Source: Limnohabitans sp. JirII-31 (GTDB lineage Bacteria; Pseudomonadota; Gammaproteobacteria; Burkholderiales; Burkholderiaceae_C). Taken from it: a stretch of 64,000 nt of DNA. Below, one piece after another: positions 52,367 to 61,640 of this stretch (positions are counted from its first letter, which is position 1; each line of letters opens with the position of its first letter). The stretch is from the NCBI RefSeq assembly GCF_002778315.1, contig NZ_NESA01000005.1, positions 175,839 to 239,838 of the forward strand, in the 5' to 3' direction. Made by a program: the position numbers and the translations under genes. Under the pieces are notes generated by a model. The model searched no databases, was not told the DNA's origin, and worked only from the letters and a program-made list of their open reading frames with translations.

Positions 52367-53878
52367 TCACTTAGACGTTGGCATGGCGAACTCAGCACCT
52401 TTGCCAATGCTGTCCGGCCAGCGCTGCATGACGCTCTTTTGCTTGGTGTAGAAACGCACACCCTCTTCGCCGTAGGCGTGCATGTCGCCAAACAAACTCT
52501 TCTTCCAACCGCCAAAACCGTGCCACGCCATCGGCACAGGAATGGGCACGTTGATGCCTACCATCCCGACTTGGATGCGACGGGCAAACTCGCGCGCCAC
52601 CCCACCGTCACGGGTGAAGCAGCTCACGCCGTTGCCAAACTCGTGGGCGTTGATCAGCGTCACAGCTTGGGCAAAGTCGGCCACGCGCACGCAACTCAAG
52701 ACGGGGCCAAAAATTTCTTCTTTGTAGATGCGCATCTCTGGCGTGACGTGGTCAAACAAGGTGCCACCCATCCAGAACCCGTTGCCGCAACCTTCGCCTG
52801 CTTGTTTGCCGTCAAACACCCGGCCATCGACCAGCAGCTGAGCGCCTTCTTTGGCGCCTTGCTCGATGTAGCCGGTGATGCGCTTGTGCGCAATGTCGGT
52901 GACGATGGGGCCCATCTCTGCGGCCAAGTTGGTGCCGTTGAGTACTTTCAAAGTTTTGGTGCGTTCGATCAGCTTGGGCATGATGCGGTCGCCGACATCG
53001 CCTACCAACACGGCCACGCTGATGGCCATGCAACGCTCGCCAGCAGAGCCATACGCCGCGCCAATCAGGGCATCTACTGCTTGGTCGATGTCGGCATCGG
53101 GCATCACCACCATGTGATTTTTCGCGCCGCCCAGGGCTTGCACGCGCTTGCCGTGGTGGGCGCCGGTTTCGTAGATGTAGTTGGCAATGGGGGTGGAGCC
53201 GACAAAGCTGATCGCCTTGACGTCGGGGTGAACCAACAGGGCGTCTACGGCTTCTTTGTCGCCTTGCACCACGTTGAACACGCCGTCGGGCAGGCCCGCT
53301 TGTTTGAGCAAGTCGGCCATGAAGAGTGCGGGGGTGGGGTCAATCGGGCTGGGCTTCAAGACAAAGGTGTTGCCTGTGGCGATGGCTACCGGGAACATCC
53401 ACATGGGCACCATGACTGGAAAGTTGAAAGGGGTGATGCCTGCCACCACGCCCAGGGGCTGGCGCATGGTCCAGTTGTCGATCCCGGTGGACACCTGTTC
53501 GGTGTAGTCGCCCTTGAGGAGCTGCGGAATGCCGGTGGCGAACTCGACGATTTCGATGCCACGCGTGACCTCGCCCTGCGCGTCGGTGAACACCTTGCCG
53601 TGTTCGGCGGTGATCATGCGGGCCAGGTCGTCTTTGTGTTTGTTGAGTAGCTCCAAGAACTTGAACATCACGCGTGCGCGGCGCAGCGGTGAGGTGTCGG
53701 CCCAGGCCGGGAAAGCTTTTTGTGCGGCTGCGACGGCCACGTTGACATCGTCGCTGCTGGCCAGGGAGACGTTGGCAGTGACGGCACCGGTGGCGGGGTT
53801 GTACACCGGCTGCGTGCGGGTGCTCACGCCTGCGGCGTGCTGCCCGGCGATGAAGTGCTGGATGGAGGCAATGGTCAT
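52367..53878 (-). CDS. mmsA: Methylmalonate-semialdehyde dehydrogenase (CoA-acylating)
   Basis: The 503-residue aldehyde dehydrogenase matches Mms[16 protein letters not shown] with N152 near the active site, [16 protein letters not shown], and the catalytic C283 in [11 protein letters not shown]. It converts methylmalonate semialdehyde or malonate semialdehyde plus CoA to propionyl- or acetyl-CoA in valine and beta-alanine breakdown. It lies between the SDR and GMC genes, 41 and 128 bases apart. Confidence 0.94.
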   Translation of the reverse strand: MTIASIQHFIAGQHAAGVSTRTQPVYNPATGAVTANVSLASSDDVNVAVAAAQKAFPAWADTSPLRRARVMFKFLELLNKHKDDLARMITAEHGKVFTDAQGEVTRGIEIVEFATGIPQLLKGDYTEQVSTGIDNWTMRQPLGVVAGITPFNFPVMVPMWMFPVAIATGNTFVLKPSPIDPTPALFMADLLKQAGLPDGVFNVVQGDKEAVDALLVHPDVKAISFVGSTPIANYIYETGAHHGKRVQALGGAKNHMVVMPDADIDQAVDALIGAAYGSAGERCMAISVAVLVGDVGDRIMPKLIERTKTLKVLNGTNLAAEMGPIVTDIAHKRITGYIEQGAKEGAQLLVDGRVFDGKQAGEGCGNGFWMGGTLFDHVTPEMRIYKEEIFGPVLSCVRVADFAQAVTLINAHEFGNGVSCFTRDGGVAREFARRIQVGMVGINVPIPVPMAWHGFGGWKKSLFGDMHAYGEEGVRFYTKQKSVMQRWPDSIGKGAEFAMPTSK

Positions 53879-53919
53879 GAAGAGTCCTAAGTCAATCAGA
53901 TGGTGTGGTCAGGGGCGAA

Positions 53920-54666
53920 TCAGCGGCCGCCGGTTATGTCGATGCAGGTGCCCGTGATGTAACTGGAGGCGTCGCTGAGCAACCAGACAATGGTTTGTGC
54001 CACTTCTTGCGCAGTGCCTGCGCGCTGCATGGGGATGAGCGGTGCGAGCTCTTTGGCGCGGTTGGGTAAGCCGCCGCTGCCATGAATGTCGGTGTCGATC
54101 ACACCGGGACGCACCGCGTTGACGCGAATGCCTTCAGCGGCGACTTCTTTAGAGACGCCCAAAGTCAGGGTGTCGATGGCGGCTTTGCTAGCGGCGTAGT
54201 CGACGTACTGGCCGGACGCGCCAAGTCGTGCAGCTGCGCTGCTGAGGTTGACGATGACGCCGCCTTCACCACCGTGACGGGTGCTCATGCGGCGGATGGC
54301 TTCACGGGTGCAGGCAAATGACCCCAACACGTTGACGCGCATCATGCGCTCGACGCGGGTCCAGCTCATTTCGTCCACGCGGCTGGTCATATCGACAATG
54401 CCGGCGCTGTTGACCAAGCCACGGATACGTCCGAGTTTGGCGTCAACTTGCGCAAACATGGCCAGGATTTGGTCTTCGTGACCGACATCGCCTTGCACGC
54501 TGATTGCCGTTCCACCGGCTTGGCGAATCTGGCGCACCACGTCATCGGCGGCCAGTGCATTTTGGGTGTAGTTGACAGCTACGCCCCAGCCATTTTGGGC
54601 GGCCAACAGGGCGGTGGCAGCGCCAATGCCACGGCTTGCGCCGGTGATCAAAAGAACGGGTTTCAA
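53920..54666 (-). CDS. SDR-family NAD(P)-dependent oxidoreductase
   Basis: The 248-residue protein is a short-chain dehydrogenase: TGASRGIGAATALLA (cofactor), NSAGIVD, a serine in VNLSSAAARLG, the YxxxK motif in YVDYAASKAAI, and RPGVIDTDIHGSG. The start is a TTG at 54666 because an AGGAG site lies 6 bases upstream and the family-like VLLITGAS begins right there. An ATG at 54789 lies upstream with a non-homologous extension. It is the first gene of the SDR, mmsA, GMC group. Confidence 0.9.
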   Translation of the reverse strand: MKPVLLITGASRGIGAATALLAAQNGWGVAVNYTQNALAADDVVRQIRQAGGTAISVQGDVGHEDQILAMFAQVDAKLGRIRGLVNSAGIVDMTSRVDEMSWTRVERMMRVNVLGSFACTREAIRRMSTRHGGEGGVIVNLSSAAARLGASGQYVDYAASKAAIDTLTLGVSKEVAAEGIRVNAVRPGVIDTDIHGSGGLPNRAKELAPLIPMQRAGTAQEVAQTIVWLLSDASSYITGTCIDITGGR

Positions 54667-54781
54667 GTAAGTCTCCTGGTTTTTTAGCGAGTCTATTTTC
54701 AAGCGCACCACGATAGCATGTAGGGTTTTAAAACAGAGTAACCTGATGGACATTCTGTTTTTAGATTTTGAAGGTAACACC

Positions 54782-55468
54782 ATGACCACCGTGCATTTGA
54801 CTTCTTCTGATGGATTTGCTTTTTCTGCCTACGTCGCCCAACCCCACGGCAAGCCCAAAGGCGCGATCGTTGTGGTGCAGGAAATTTTTGGTGTCAATGC
54901 CCATATTCGCGAAGTGGCCGATGGCTATGCTGCTGCGGGCTATTTGGCGGTAGCGCCAGCCACGTTTGACCGCGTCAAACCAGCGGTGCAGATGGGCTAT
55001 ACGCCCGATGACATGCAAGCCGGTATTGCGCTTAAAGCGGCGGTGGAGGCGCTGCCCGCTCCGGGCGTGATGGCGGACATACAAGCGGCGGTTGATTACG
55101 CTGCCAAACACAGCGGCGGCAAAGTGGGCATCGTGGGCTATTGCTGGGGTGGGCTGCTGGCTTGGCGCGCGGCCTCATTGGTCAAAGGGTTGAGCGCAGC
55201 TGTGCCGTATTACGGGGGAGGCAGCACCAGTCACGAAGAGCGCGCACGTCAGCCACATTGCCCAGTGCTGGCGCATTACGCAGAGCAAGATCACTGGATT
55301 CCTCTGGACACTGTCGAGGCATTCAAAAAAGCACAACCCACGGTGGAGGTACACGTTTATGCCGCTGACCATGGCTTCAACTGCAACCACCGGGGTGCAT
55401 GGCATGAGCCGTCGGCCAAATTGGCGTTGGAGCGCACCATGGCATTTTTTGCCAAGCACCTGGCTTGA
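54782..55468 (+). CDS. Dienelactone hydrolase family protein
   Basis: The 228-residue alpha/beta hydrolase has QEIFGVNAHIREVADGYAAAG, the nucleophile C121 in VGYCWGG, an Asp in YAEQDHWIP and a His in ADHGFNC, which are the Cys-Asp-His triad of dienelactone hydrolases. It opens enol-lactones in aromatic breakdown, or acts on similar esters. The ATG at 54782 is preferred over one at 54746. It is divergent from the SDR group with 115 bases between. Confidence 0.93.
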   Translation: MTTVHLTSSDGFAFSAYVAQPHGKPKGAIVVVQEIFGVNAHIREVADGYAAAGYLAVAPATFDRVKPAVQMGYTPDDMQAGIALKAAVEALPAPGVMADIQAAVDYAAKHSGGKVGIVGYCWGGLLAWRAASLVKGLSAAVPYYGGGSTSHEERARQPHCPVLAHYAEQDHWIPLDTVEAFKKAQPTVEVHVYAADHGFNCNHRGAWHEPSAKLALERTMAFFAKHLA

Positions 55469-55474
55469 TGGCGC

Positions 55475-56506
<1,032 letters not shown>

Positions 56507-56527
56507 TCAAGCCTGACGTTTCCCCCA

Positions 56528-56556
56528 TTGTTTTGCATCAAAGCGTTTGCTAGATT
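56528..56556 (+). promoter_or_regulatory. Candidate sigma70 promoter for the small RNA
   Basis: TTGTTT (56528-56533) and TAGATT (56551-56556) are separated by exactly 17 bases. The implied start at about 56563 is the first base of a stable hairpin. The match to consensus is moderate at both boxes. Confidence 0.6.
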
Positions 56557-56562
56557 GACATG

Positions 56563-56659
56563 GAGCAGCTTGCTGCTCCCCGCTTTTCCTCCCTAAGCGG
56601 GGCCTGTTGCGCGATCAGCACGCAGGCATTTATGCCCGACCTTGTGTCGGGCTTTTTTT
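56563..56659 (+). ncRNA. Candidate small RNA with UCCUCCC loop and intrinsic terminator
   Basis: Between hemB and hemJ lies a compact structured segment of about 97 bases. Hairpin 1 is GGAGCAG-CTTG-CTGCTCC (56562-56579). Hairpin 2 pairs CCGCTT with AAGCGG (56580-56600) around a loop TTCCTCCCT. A weaker third hairpin spans 56603-56626. A perfect terminator GCCCGAC-CTTGT-GTCGGGC is followed by seven T (56634-56659). The CCTCCC loop is complementary to the Shine-Dalgarno core, as in the CcsR/cuckoo small RNAs of alpha- and betaproteobacteria. A sigma70-like promoter lies directly upstream. No open frame is evident. Family assignment is tentative. Confidence 0.68.
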
Positions 56660-56680
56660 AGACCCGGCTAAACTGACTGC

Positions 56681-57109
56681 ATGTTGTGGGTTAAATCTTT
56701 TCATATCGTCTTTGTGGCTAGCTGGTTTGCCGGCTTGTTTTATTTGCCACGTATCTTCGTCAACTTGGCCCAGGTCTCGCCTGAGTCGGTGGCGGAGGAG
56801 CAGCGCCTGTTGTTGATGGCGCGCAAGCTGATGCGCTTTACCACGCTGTTGATGATTCCCGCCGTGGCGCTGGGGCTTTGGCTGTGGTTGGGTTATGGCA
56901 TTGGTTGGGGGCCTGGCAACGGTTGGATGCATGCCAAGCTCACGGTGGTGTTGTTGGCCTTGGGGTACCACCACGCTTGTGGCGTCTTGTTGCGTAAATT
57001 TGAAGCACACACCAACCAGCGCGGTCATGTATGGTTTCGTTGGTTCAACGAAGTTCCCGTGGTCTTGTTGCTGGTCGCTGTGATCTTGGTGGTGGTCAAG
57101 CCTTTCTGA
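56681..57109 (+). CDS. hemJ: HemJ-family protoporphyrinogen IX oxidase (UPF0093/CopD-like)
   Basis: The 142-residue membrane protein has four predicted helices with HIVFVASWFAGLFYLPRIFV near the N-terminus (conserved His at 8), then RKLMRFTTLLMIPAVALG, WMHAKLTVVLLALGYHHACG (conserved Lys) and a final helix. This matches HemJ, which oxidises protoporphyrinogen IX in heme synthesis in bacteria without HemG or HemY. Its place next to hemB supports the role. A CopD-like label is often used for the same family. Confidence 0.85.
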   Translation: MLWVKSFHIVFVASWFAGLFYLPRIFVNLAQVSPESVAEEQRLLLMARKLMRFTTLLMIPAVALGLWLWLGYGIGWGPGNGWMHAKLTVVLLALGYHHACGVLLRKFEAHTNQRGHVWFRWFNEVPVVLLLVAVILVVVKPF

Positions 57110-57128
57110 GGTTTGAATTGGGTGGCCC

Positions 57129-58226
57129 ATGCAAAAAACCTCTGCGTGGCCTTTGTCGCAAATTTGCGTGGCGTTGATCATTTACGCCAGCCTGTATCCT
57201 TTTGATCATTGGCGCGACCAAGGCATTGAGCCCTGGTCATTTCTGACTGCGCCGTGGCCCAAATATTGGACCGGGTTTGATGTGGCGTCCAATGTCTTGG
57301 GATACGCCCCCCTCGGATTTTTTCTAACGCTCAGTGCCATGCGTATGGGTTGGCGCTGGCGTGCCGTGACTTGGAGCACGGCTGCAGCCGCGTTGCTTTC
57401 TTTTTCAATGGAAGGGCTGCAAAGTTATTTGCCAGCGCGCGTGCCGTCGCAGGCAGATTTTTTACTCAACACGCTAGGTGCGTGGCTCGGTGCCTGTGTG
57501 GCAAGTGCCTTGGAGCAGTTGGGGCTGTTGCACCGCTGGAGTCAGTTCAAGTCGCGCTGGTTTGTGCGTGATGCGCACTTGGCGTTGGTGCTGATGGCGT
57601 TGTGGCCAGTTGCCTTGTTGTTTCCCGTGGCGGTGCCTTTGGGTTTAGGGCAGGTGTGGGAGCGCGTGGAAGATGCACTGACGAGCGCTTTCGATGCGTC
57701 ACCATTTCAAGATTGGATCCCTCTGCGCGGTTTTGAATTGGAGCCTTTGTTGCCCGGTGCAGAGTTGCTCTGTGTGGTGTTGGGTTTGTTGATTCCTGGT
57801 TTGTTGGGTTTTGCCGTGATTCGCCAACGGTGGCAACGCGTGGCGTATTTGCTGCTTGTTTTGGCTATGGCTTTGGGCATGAGCGCCTTGTCGGCCGCGT
57901 TGAGTTATGGCCCAAGCCACGCGTGGACATGGTTGGACTTGCCTGTGATGCTGGGTTTGGGTTTGGGCTTTGTGCTGGCTTTGGTGTTTGTTTTTGCCTC
58001 GGGTCGTATGTGCTTGGCGTTTTTGATGTTGGCGCTGTTGGTGCAGCAAAGCGTGCTCAACCAATCGCCAGAGAGCGCTTACTTTGCGCAAACTCTGCAG
58101 GCTTGGGAACAAGGGCAGTTCATTCGCTTCCATGGGCTGGTGCAGTGGCTGGGTTGGTTGTGGCCTTATGTGGCGTTGGTGTTTACGCTGTCGCGTTTGA
58201 GTCGAGAACGGTTGAGTGACCGGTGA
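57129..58226 (+). CDS. VanZ-family membrane protein
   Basis: The 365-residue protein is mostly hydrophobic, with about eight to ten helices. The N-terminal part ASLYPFDHWRD and the segment DVASNVLGYAPLGFFLTLS followed by SMEGLQSYLPARVPSQADFLLNTLGAWLG match VanZ-like proteins, whose role is uncertain and in some cases tied to glycopeptide resistance. The C-terminal half is unlike VanZ itself and only hydrophobic. It starts 19 bases after hemJ and may be co-transcribed. Confidence 0.82.
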   Translation: MQKTSAWPLSQICVALIIYASLYPFDHWRDQGIEPWSFLTAPWPKYWTGFDVASNVLGYAPLGFFLTLSAMRMGWRWRAVTWSTAAAALLSFSMEGLQSYLPARVPSQADFLLNTLGAWLGACVASALEQLGLLHRWSQFKSRWFVRDAHLALVLMALWPVALLFPVAVPLGLGQVWERVEDALTSAFDASPFQDWIPLRGFELEPLLPGAELLCVVLGLLIPGLLGFAVIRQRWQRVAYLLLVLAMALGMSALSAALSYGPSHAWTWLDLPVMLGLGLGFVLALVFVFASGRMCLAFLMLALLVQQSVLNQSPESAYFAQTLQAWEQGQFIRFHGLVQWLGWLWPYVALVFTLSRLSRERLSDR

Positions 58227-58252
58227 GACTGGGTAAACCTAGAATTCAAGGC

Positions 58253-58588
58253 ATGACACAAGCCTCTTACTACAAGCACCACATCTTCTTTTGTTTGAAC
58301 CAGCGCGACAACGGCCAAGCAAGCTGCGCTGAGCACGGCGCACAGGAAGCCTTCGAGCATTGCAAAGCACAGGTCAAGGCCGCTGGCTTGTCTGGGCCGG
58401 GCGGGGTGCGCGTGAACAAGGCGGGGTGCCTGGACCGCTGTGCAGGTGGGCCTGTGGCTGTGGTGTATCCGGAGGCTGTTTGGTACAGCTTTGTCGACAA
58501 GGCAGACATCAGCGAAATTGTTGAAAGCCATCTCAAAAATGGCAAGCCTGTTGAGCGTTTGCTGGTTCCTGCGGACGTAGGTCGCTGA
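58253..58588 (+). CDS. Thioredoxin-like 2Fe-2S ferredoxin-domain protein
   Basis: The 111-residue protein has the cysteine pattern of thioredoxin-like ferredoxins: HHIFFCLNQRDNGQASC and later NKAGCLDRCAGGPVAVVYP. The four Cys can bind a 2Fe-2S cluster, as in the NuoE-type or Aquifex ferredoxin fold. The electron partner is unknown. The ATG at 58253 lies 26 bases after the VanZ gene; an earlier start would overlap it. The hydrolase gene follows after 12 bases. Confidence 0.88.
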   Translation: MTQASYYKHHIFFCLNQRDNGQASCAEHGAQEAFEHCKAQVKAAGLSGPGGVRVNKAGCLDRCAGGPVAVVYPEAVWYSFVDKADISEIVESHLKNGKPVERLLVPADVGR

Positions 58589-58600
58589 AAAGGCTGCGCC

Positions 58601-59224
58601 ATGAACTCACAAACTCAACGGCTGATTTTGCAAGGCGAGGTCGGCGAAATTGAAGCGTTACGCGACGAACCGACGGGCCCCTCCCGTGGTGTGGCCGTCG
58701 TAGCGCACCCTCATCCTTTGTTTGGCGGGACCATGGACAACAAAGTGGTGCAGACCTTGGCACGCGCTTTTGTTCAGTGCGGTTGGTCTGTCGTGCGTTT
58801 TAATTTTCGGGGGGTCGGCGCGTCAGCGGGGGCGCACGATGCTGGCCAAGGCGAAGCGCAAGATTTTTTGCGTGTGGTCGAACAGGTAGCGCCTGAGGGG
58901 CCTTTGGCCTTGGCGGGTTTTTCGTTCGGTTCTTTTGTTGCAAGCCATGCGTTGGCCGCCTTGTGGGGGCAGCGCACAGTTGAAAAAGTGGTGTTTGTGG
59001 GAACTGCTGCATCGCGTTTTACGGTGGCCAATGTGCCGTTGGAGGCGCATGAGCGAACCCTGGTCGTGCATGGCGAGCAAGATGACACAGTCCCTCTGTC
59101 GGCGGTGATGGATTGGGCGCGTCCACAAAGCTTGCCGGTCACGGTGGTCCCGGGGGGCGGGCACTTCTTTCATGGACAATTGCCTCTTTTGAAGAGCTTG
59201 GTGGTTCGCCACCTGAATGCCTGA
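58601..59224 (+). CDS. Alpha/beta hydrolase
   Basis: The 207-residue protein has the alpha/beta-hydrolase order: HPHPLFGGTMDNKVVQTLARAF, NFRGVGASAGAHD, nucleophile Ser in LAGFSFGSFVA, an Asp in GEQDDTVP and His in GGGHFFHG. This matches the YcjY/KIAA1363-like or PHB-depolymerase-related 'HPHP...GG' family of small hydrolases. The substrate is unknown. It is encoded between the ferredoxin and the D,D-carboxypeptidase on the same strand. Confidence 0.9.
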   Translation: MNSQTQRLILQGEVGEIEALRDEPTGPSRGVAVVAHPHPLFGGTMDNKVVQTLARAFVQCGWSVVRFNFRGVGASAGAHDAGQGEAQDFLRVVEQVAPEGPLALAGFSFGSFVASHALAALWGQRTVEKVVFVGTAASRFTVANVPLEAHERTLVVHGEQDDTVPLSAVMDWARPQSLPVTVVPGGGHFFHGQLPLLKSLVVRHLNA

Positions 59225-59275
59225 GATGCCGACGGCAGGGCTTTGACTCGTTTTCCTTTTGAATTGAAGATGGCC

Positions 59276-60439
59276 ATGATCCGAACCTTGCGTACTGTCT
59301 CCCTTGGTTTTTGGATGGCGGCAATGTGTCTGCTGCATGCGCATGCTCAAATGCCTCAGCCGCCTGAAATTGCTGCCCGTGCTTACTTGCTGGTTGATGT
59401 GACTGCTAACCAAGTCCTGGCTGAGCTAGATGCCGACAAGCCTGTGGAGCCGGCCTCTTTGACGAAGCTAATGAGCGCTTACTTGGTCTTTGACGCACTC
59501 AAATCTAAAAAGATCACGTTGCAACAAACCATGCCCGTGAGCGAGCGCGCATGGAAGATGCCGGGCTCGCGGATGTTCATCGATCCCAAAATGAAAGTTC
59601 CTGTGGAGGACTTGGTCAAGGGCATGATTGTTCAGTCGGGCAATGACGCGACGATGGCCTTGGCAGAGGGGGTCGGCGGAACTGCTGAGCATTTTGTGCA
59701 GATGATGAATGCTCAGGCGAAGGTGCTGGGCATGAAGTCCACTGGGTATAAAAATCCCGAAGGATTGACCGAGGCTGGCCATATCACCACCGCGCGTGAT
59801 TTGAGTATTTTGGCCAGTCGTTTGGTGCAGGACTTTCCTGATTATGTAGGCTATTACGCCATCAAAAAGTACCGCTACCCAGGCACACCGACTGCCAACG
59901 AGAGCAACCGTAATTTGTTGTTGTTTCGAGATCCCAGTGTGGACGGGTTGAAAACTGGGCATACCGAAGCGGCAGGCTTTTGTCTGATCGCGACGGCCAA
60001 GCGTGAGGCCCCTGGCGTCGGACCGCGTCGTTTGTTGTCCATTGTGTTGGGCGCCTCAAGCGAAAATGCGAGGGCTACGGAGTCGCAAAAACTACTCAAC
60101 TGGGGATATACAGCGTTTGATGCCGTCAAATTGTTTGAGGCCAACCAAGCCGTAGTTTCCCCCAGTGTGTGGAAGGGGCGCAGCAATGTGGTCAAGCTAG
60201 GTCGTTCCCAAGCTATTGTGGTGGCGGTGCCCGCTGGCGCAGCGAGTCGGATTCAAACACAAGCGGCACGCCCTGAGCCCTTGGTTGCCCCTATGGTGCG
60301 CGGACAGGTGCTGGGCGCACTGAAGGTGACGTTGGATCAACAGCCGTTGGTGGACGTGCCCTTGACGGTTCTAGAGACAGTTGAACAGGCAGGCGTGCTT
60401 GGCCGCGCTTGGGATGCTGTGCGGCTGTGGGTTAAGTAA
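59276..60439 (+). CDS. dacC: Serine-type D-Ala-D-Ala carboxypeptidase (PBP5/6 family)
   Basis: The 387-residue penicillin-binding protein has a signal peptide (ends AHAQ), the active-site S61-L-T-K64, S121-G-N123 and K226-T-G motifs, and a C-terminal beta-domain with a final amphipathic helix (RAWDAVRLWVK) for membrane binding. It trims the terminal D-Ala of peptidoglycan stems. The ATG at 59276 has GAAG about 6 bases upstream and gives a clean signal peptide; ATG at 59270 is possible. The dacA or dacC name cannot be fixed from sequence. Confidence 0.92.
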   Translation: MIRTLRTVSLGFWMAAMCLLHAHAQMPQPPEIAARAYLLVDVTANQVLAELDADKPVEPASLTKLMSAYLVFDALKSKKITLQQTMPVSERAWKMPGSRMFIDPKMKVPVEDLVKGMIVQSGNDATMALAEGVGGTAEHFVQMMNAQAKVLGMKSTGYKNPEGLTEAGHITTARDLSILASRLVQDFPDYVGYYAIKKYRYPGTPTANESNRNLLLFRDPSVDGLKTGHTEAAGFCLIATAKREAPGVGPRRLLSIVLGASSENARATESQKLLNWGYTAFDAVKLFEANQAVVSPSVWKGRSNVVKLGRSQAIVVAVPAGAASRIQTQAARPEPLVAPMVRGQVLGALKVTLDQQPLVDVPLTVLETVEQAGVLGRAWDAVRLWVK

Positions 60440-60466
60440 TTCTTTCTTCGTCATACTGTAGCTGGC

Positions 60467-60495
60467 TTTACCTGTTGGGGCGATGCTGATACACT
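60467..60495 (+). promoter_or_regulatory. Candidate promoter of the str operon
   Basis: TTTACC (60467-60472) and TACACT (60490-60495) have a 17-base spacer and lie about 70 bases before rpsL. Each box matches four of six consensus bases. It is a plausible sigma70 promoter for the ribosomal operon, unverified. Confidence 0.5.
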
Positions 60496-60566
60496 AGAAG
60501 GCTTTTCGGAATTTCCGAAGGGATTCACGTTTTCTTTTTTAATCAAACGTTTAGGGACGTTTTTCA

Positions 60567-60944
60567 ATGCCAACCATCAATCAACTGGTGCGTCAGGGGC
60601 GCGAGGTCGAACAGACCAAGTCAAAAAGCCCTGCGATGCAAAATTCGCCGCAGCGTCGCGGTGTGTGCACTCGCGTGTACACAACGACGCCTAAAAAGCC
60701 TAACTCTGCTCTGCGTAAAGTCGCCAAGGTGCGTCTGACCAACGGGTTTGAAGTCATTTCCTACATCGGCGGTGAAGGCCACAACCTGCAAGAACACTCG
60801 GTGGTTCTGGTGCGCGGTGGTCGTGTCAAGGACTTGCCTGGTGTGCGTTATCACATCGTGCGTGGTTCGCTTGACTTGCAAGGCGTGAAAGATCGCAAGC
60901 AGTCTCGCTCCAAGTACGGCGCTAAGCGTCCTAAGAAGGCTTAA
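60567..60944 (+). CDS. rpsL: 30S ribosomal protein S12
   Basis: The 125-residue protein is S12: [47 protein letters not shown] (with the lysine of TPKKPNS known for streptomycin resistance) and [10 protein letters not shown]. It functions in decoding at the A site. It is the first gene of the str operon rpsL-rpsG-fusA-tuf. Confidence 0.99.
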   Translation: MPTINQLVRQGREVEQTKSKSPAMQNSPQRRGVCTRVYTTTPKKPNSALRKVAKVRLTNGFEVISYIGGEGHNLQEHSVVLVRGGRVKDLPGVRYHIVRGSLDLQGVKDRKQSRSKYGAKRPKKA

Positions 60945-61154
60945 TTGCTTTCAAAGACGGCTCTTGTGTTAAGGCATAAAAGCTGCAGGCCCTGCGAGGC
61001 TTAAGTCGCAAAAATGGTGTTTTGGTCGTCAGGCAGACGGCACAAAACGAAGTGGCCCCAAGCGCCCGTGTTGGGTGTGGGTCGAGTAAGTGGAAGTCAT
61101 GATGACTTTCGCGGTGTCCGAAAGGATGCCAACTGAAGCAATAGAGGTGATCAA

Positions 61155-61625
61155 ATGCCACGTCGTCGCGAAGTCCCTAAACGTGAAATCCTGCCGGATC
61201 CTAAGTACGGCAATGTCGAGCTGTCCAAATTCATGAACGTGATCATGGAAGGCGGCAAAAAGGCGGTTGCTGAGCGCATCATTTATGGTGCGTTGGAGCA
61301 AATCGAACAGAAGTCGGGCAAAGATCCGCTCGAACTGTTCTCTGTCGCCATCAACAACGTCAAGCCAATGGTTGAGGTCAAGTCTCGCCGTGTCGGTGGT
61401 GCCAACTATCAGGTGCCTGTCGAAGTGCGTCCTGTGCGCCGCTTGGCCTTGTCTATGCGTTGGCTCAAAGAAGCTGCGCGCAAGCGTGGCGAAAAGTCCA
61501 TGGCGCTGCGCCTGGCCAACGAACTGCTGGAAGCCTCCGAAGGCCGTGGTGGTGCCATGAAGAAGCGTGACGAAGTGCACCGCATGGCCGAAGCCAACAA
61601 GGCATTCAGCCACTTCCGCTTCTAA
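61155..61625 (+). CDS. rpsG: 30S ribosomal protein S7
   Basis: The 156-residue S7 protein begins [20 protein letters not shown] and has [26 protein letters not shown], its rRNA-binding core. A GAGGTG site lies upstream of the ATG. The 210-base gap from rpsL is longer than usual in the operon and contains no obvious frame; its segment may serve as a leader, as S7 in other bacteria represses the operon. Confidence 0.99.
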   Translation: MPRRREVPKREILPDPKYGNVELSKFMNVIMEGGKKAVAERIIYGALEQIEQKSGKDPLELFSVAINNVKPMVEVKSRRVGGANYQVPVEVRPVRRLALSMRWLKEAARKRGEKSMALRLANELLEASEGRGGAMKKRDEVHRMAEANKAFSHFRF

Positions 61626-61640
61626 ATTCAAAGGTAAAAC

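Noticed and set aside
56563..56659. 4.5S SRP RNA or 6S RNA at the small-RNA locus
   Set aside because: The conserved SRP apical loop (GGAAG.AGCA) and the long 6S bubble structure are absent; size and hairpin order differ.
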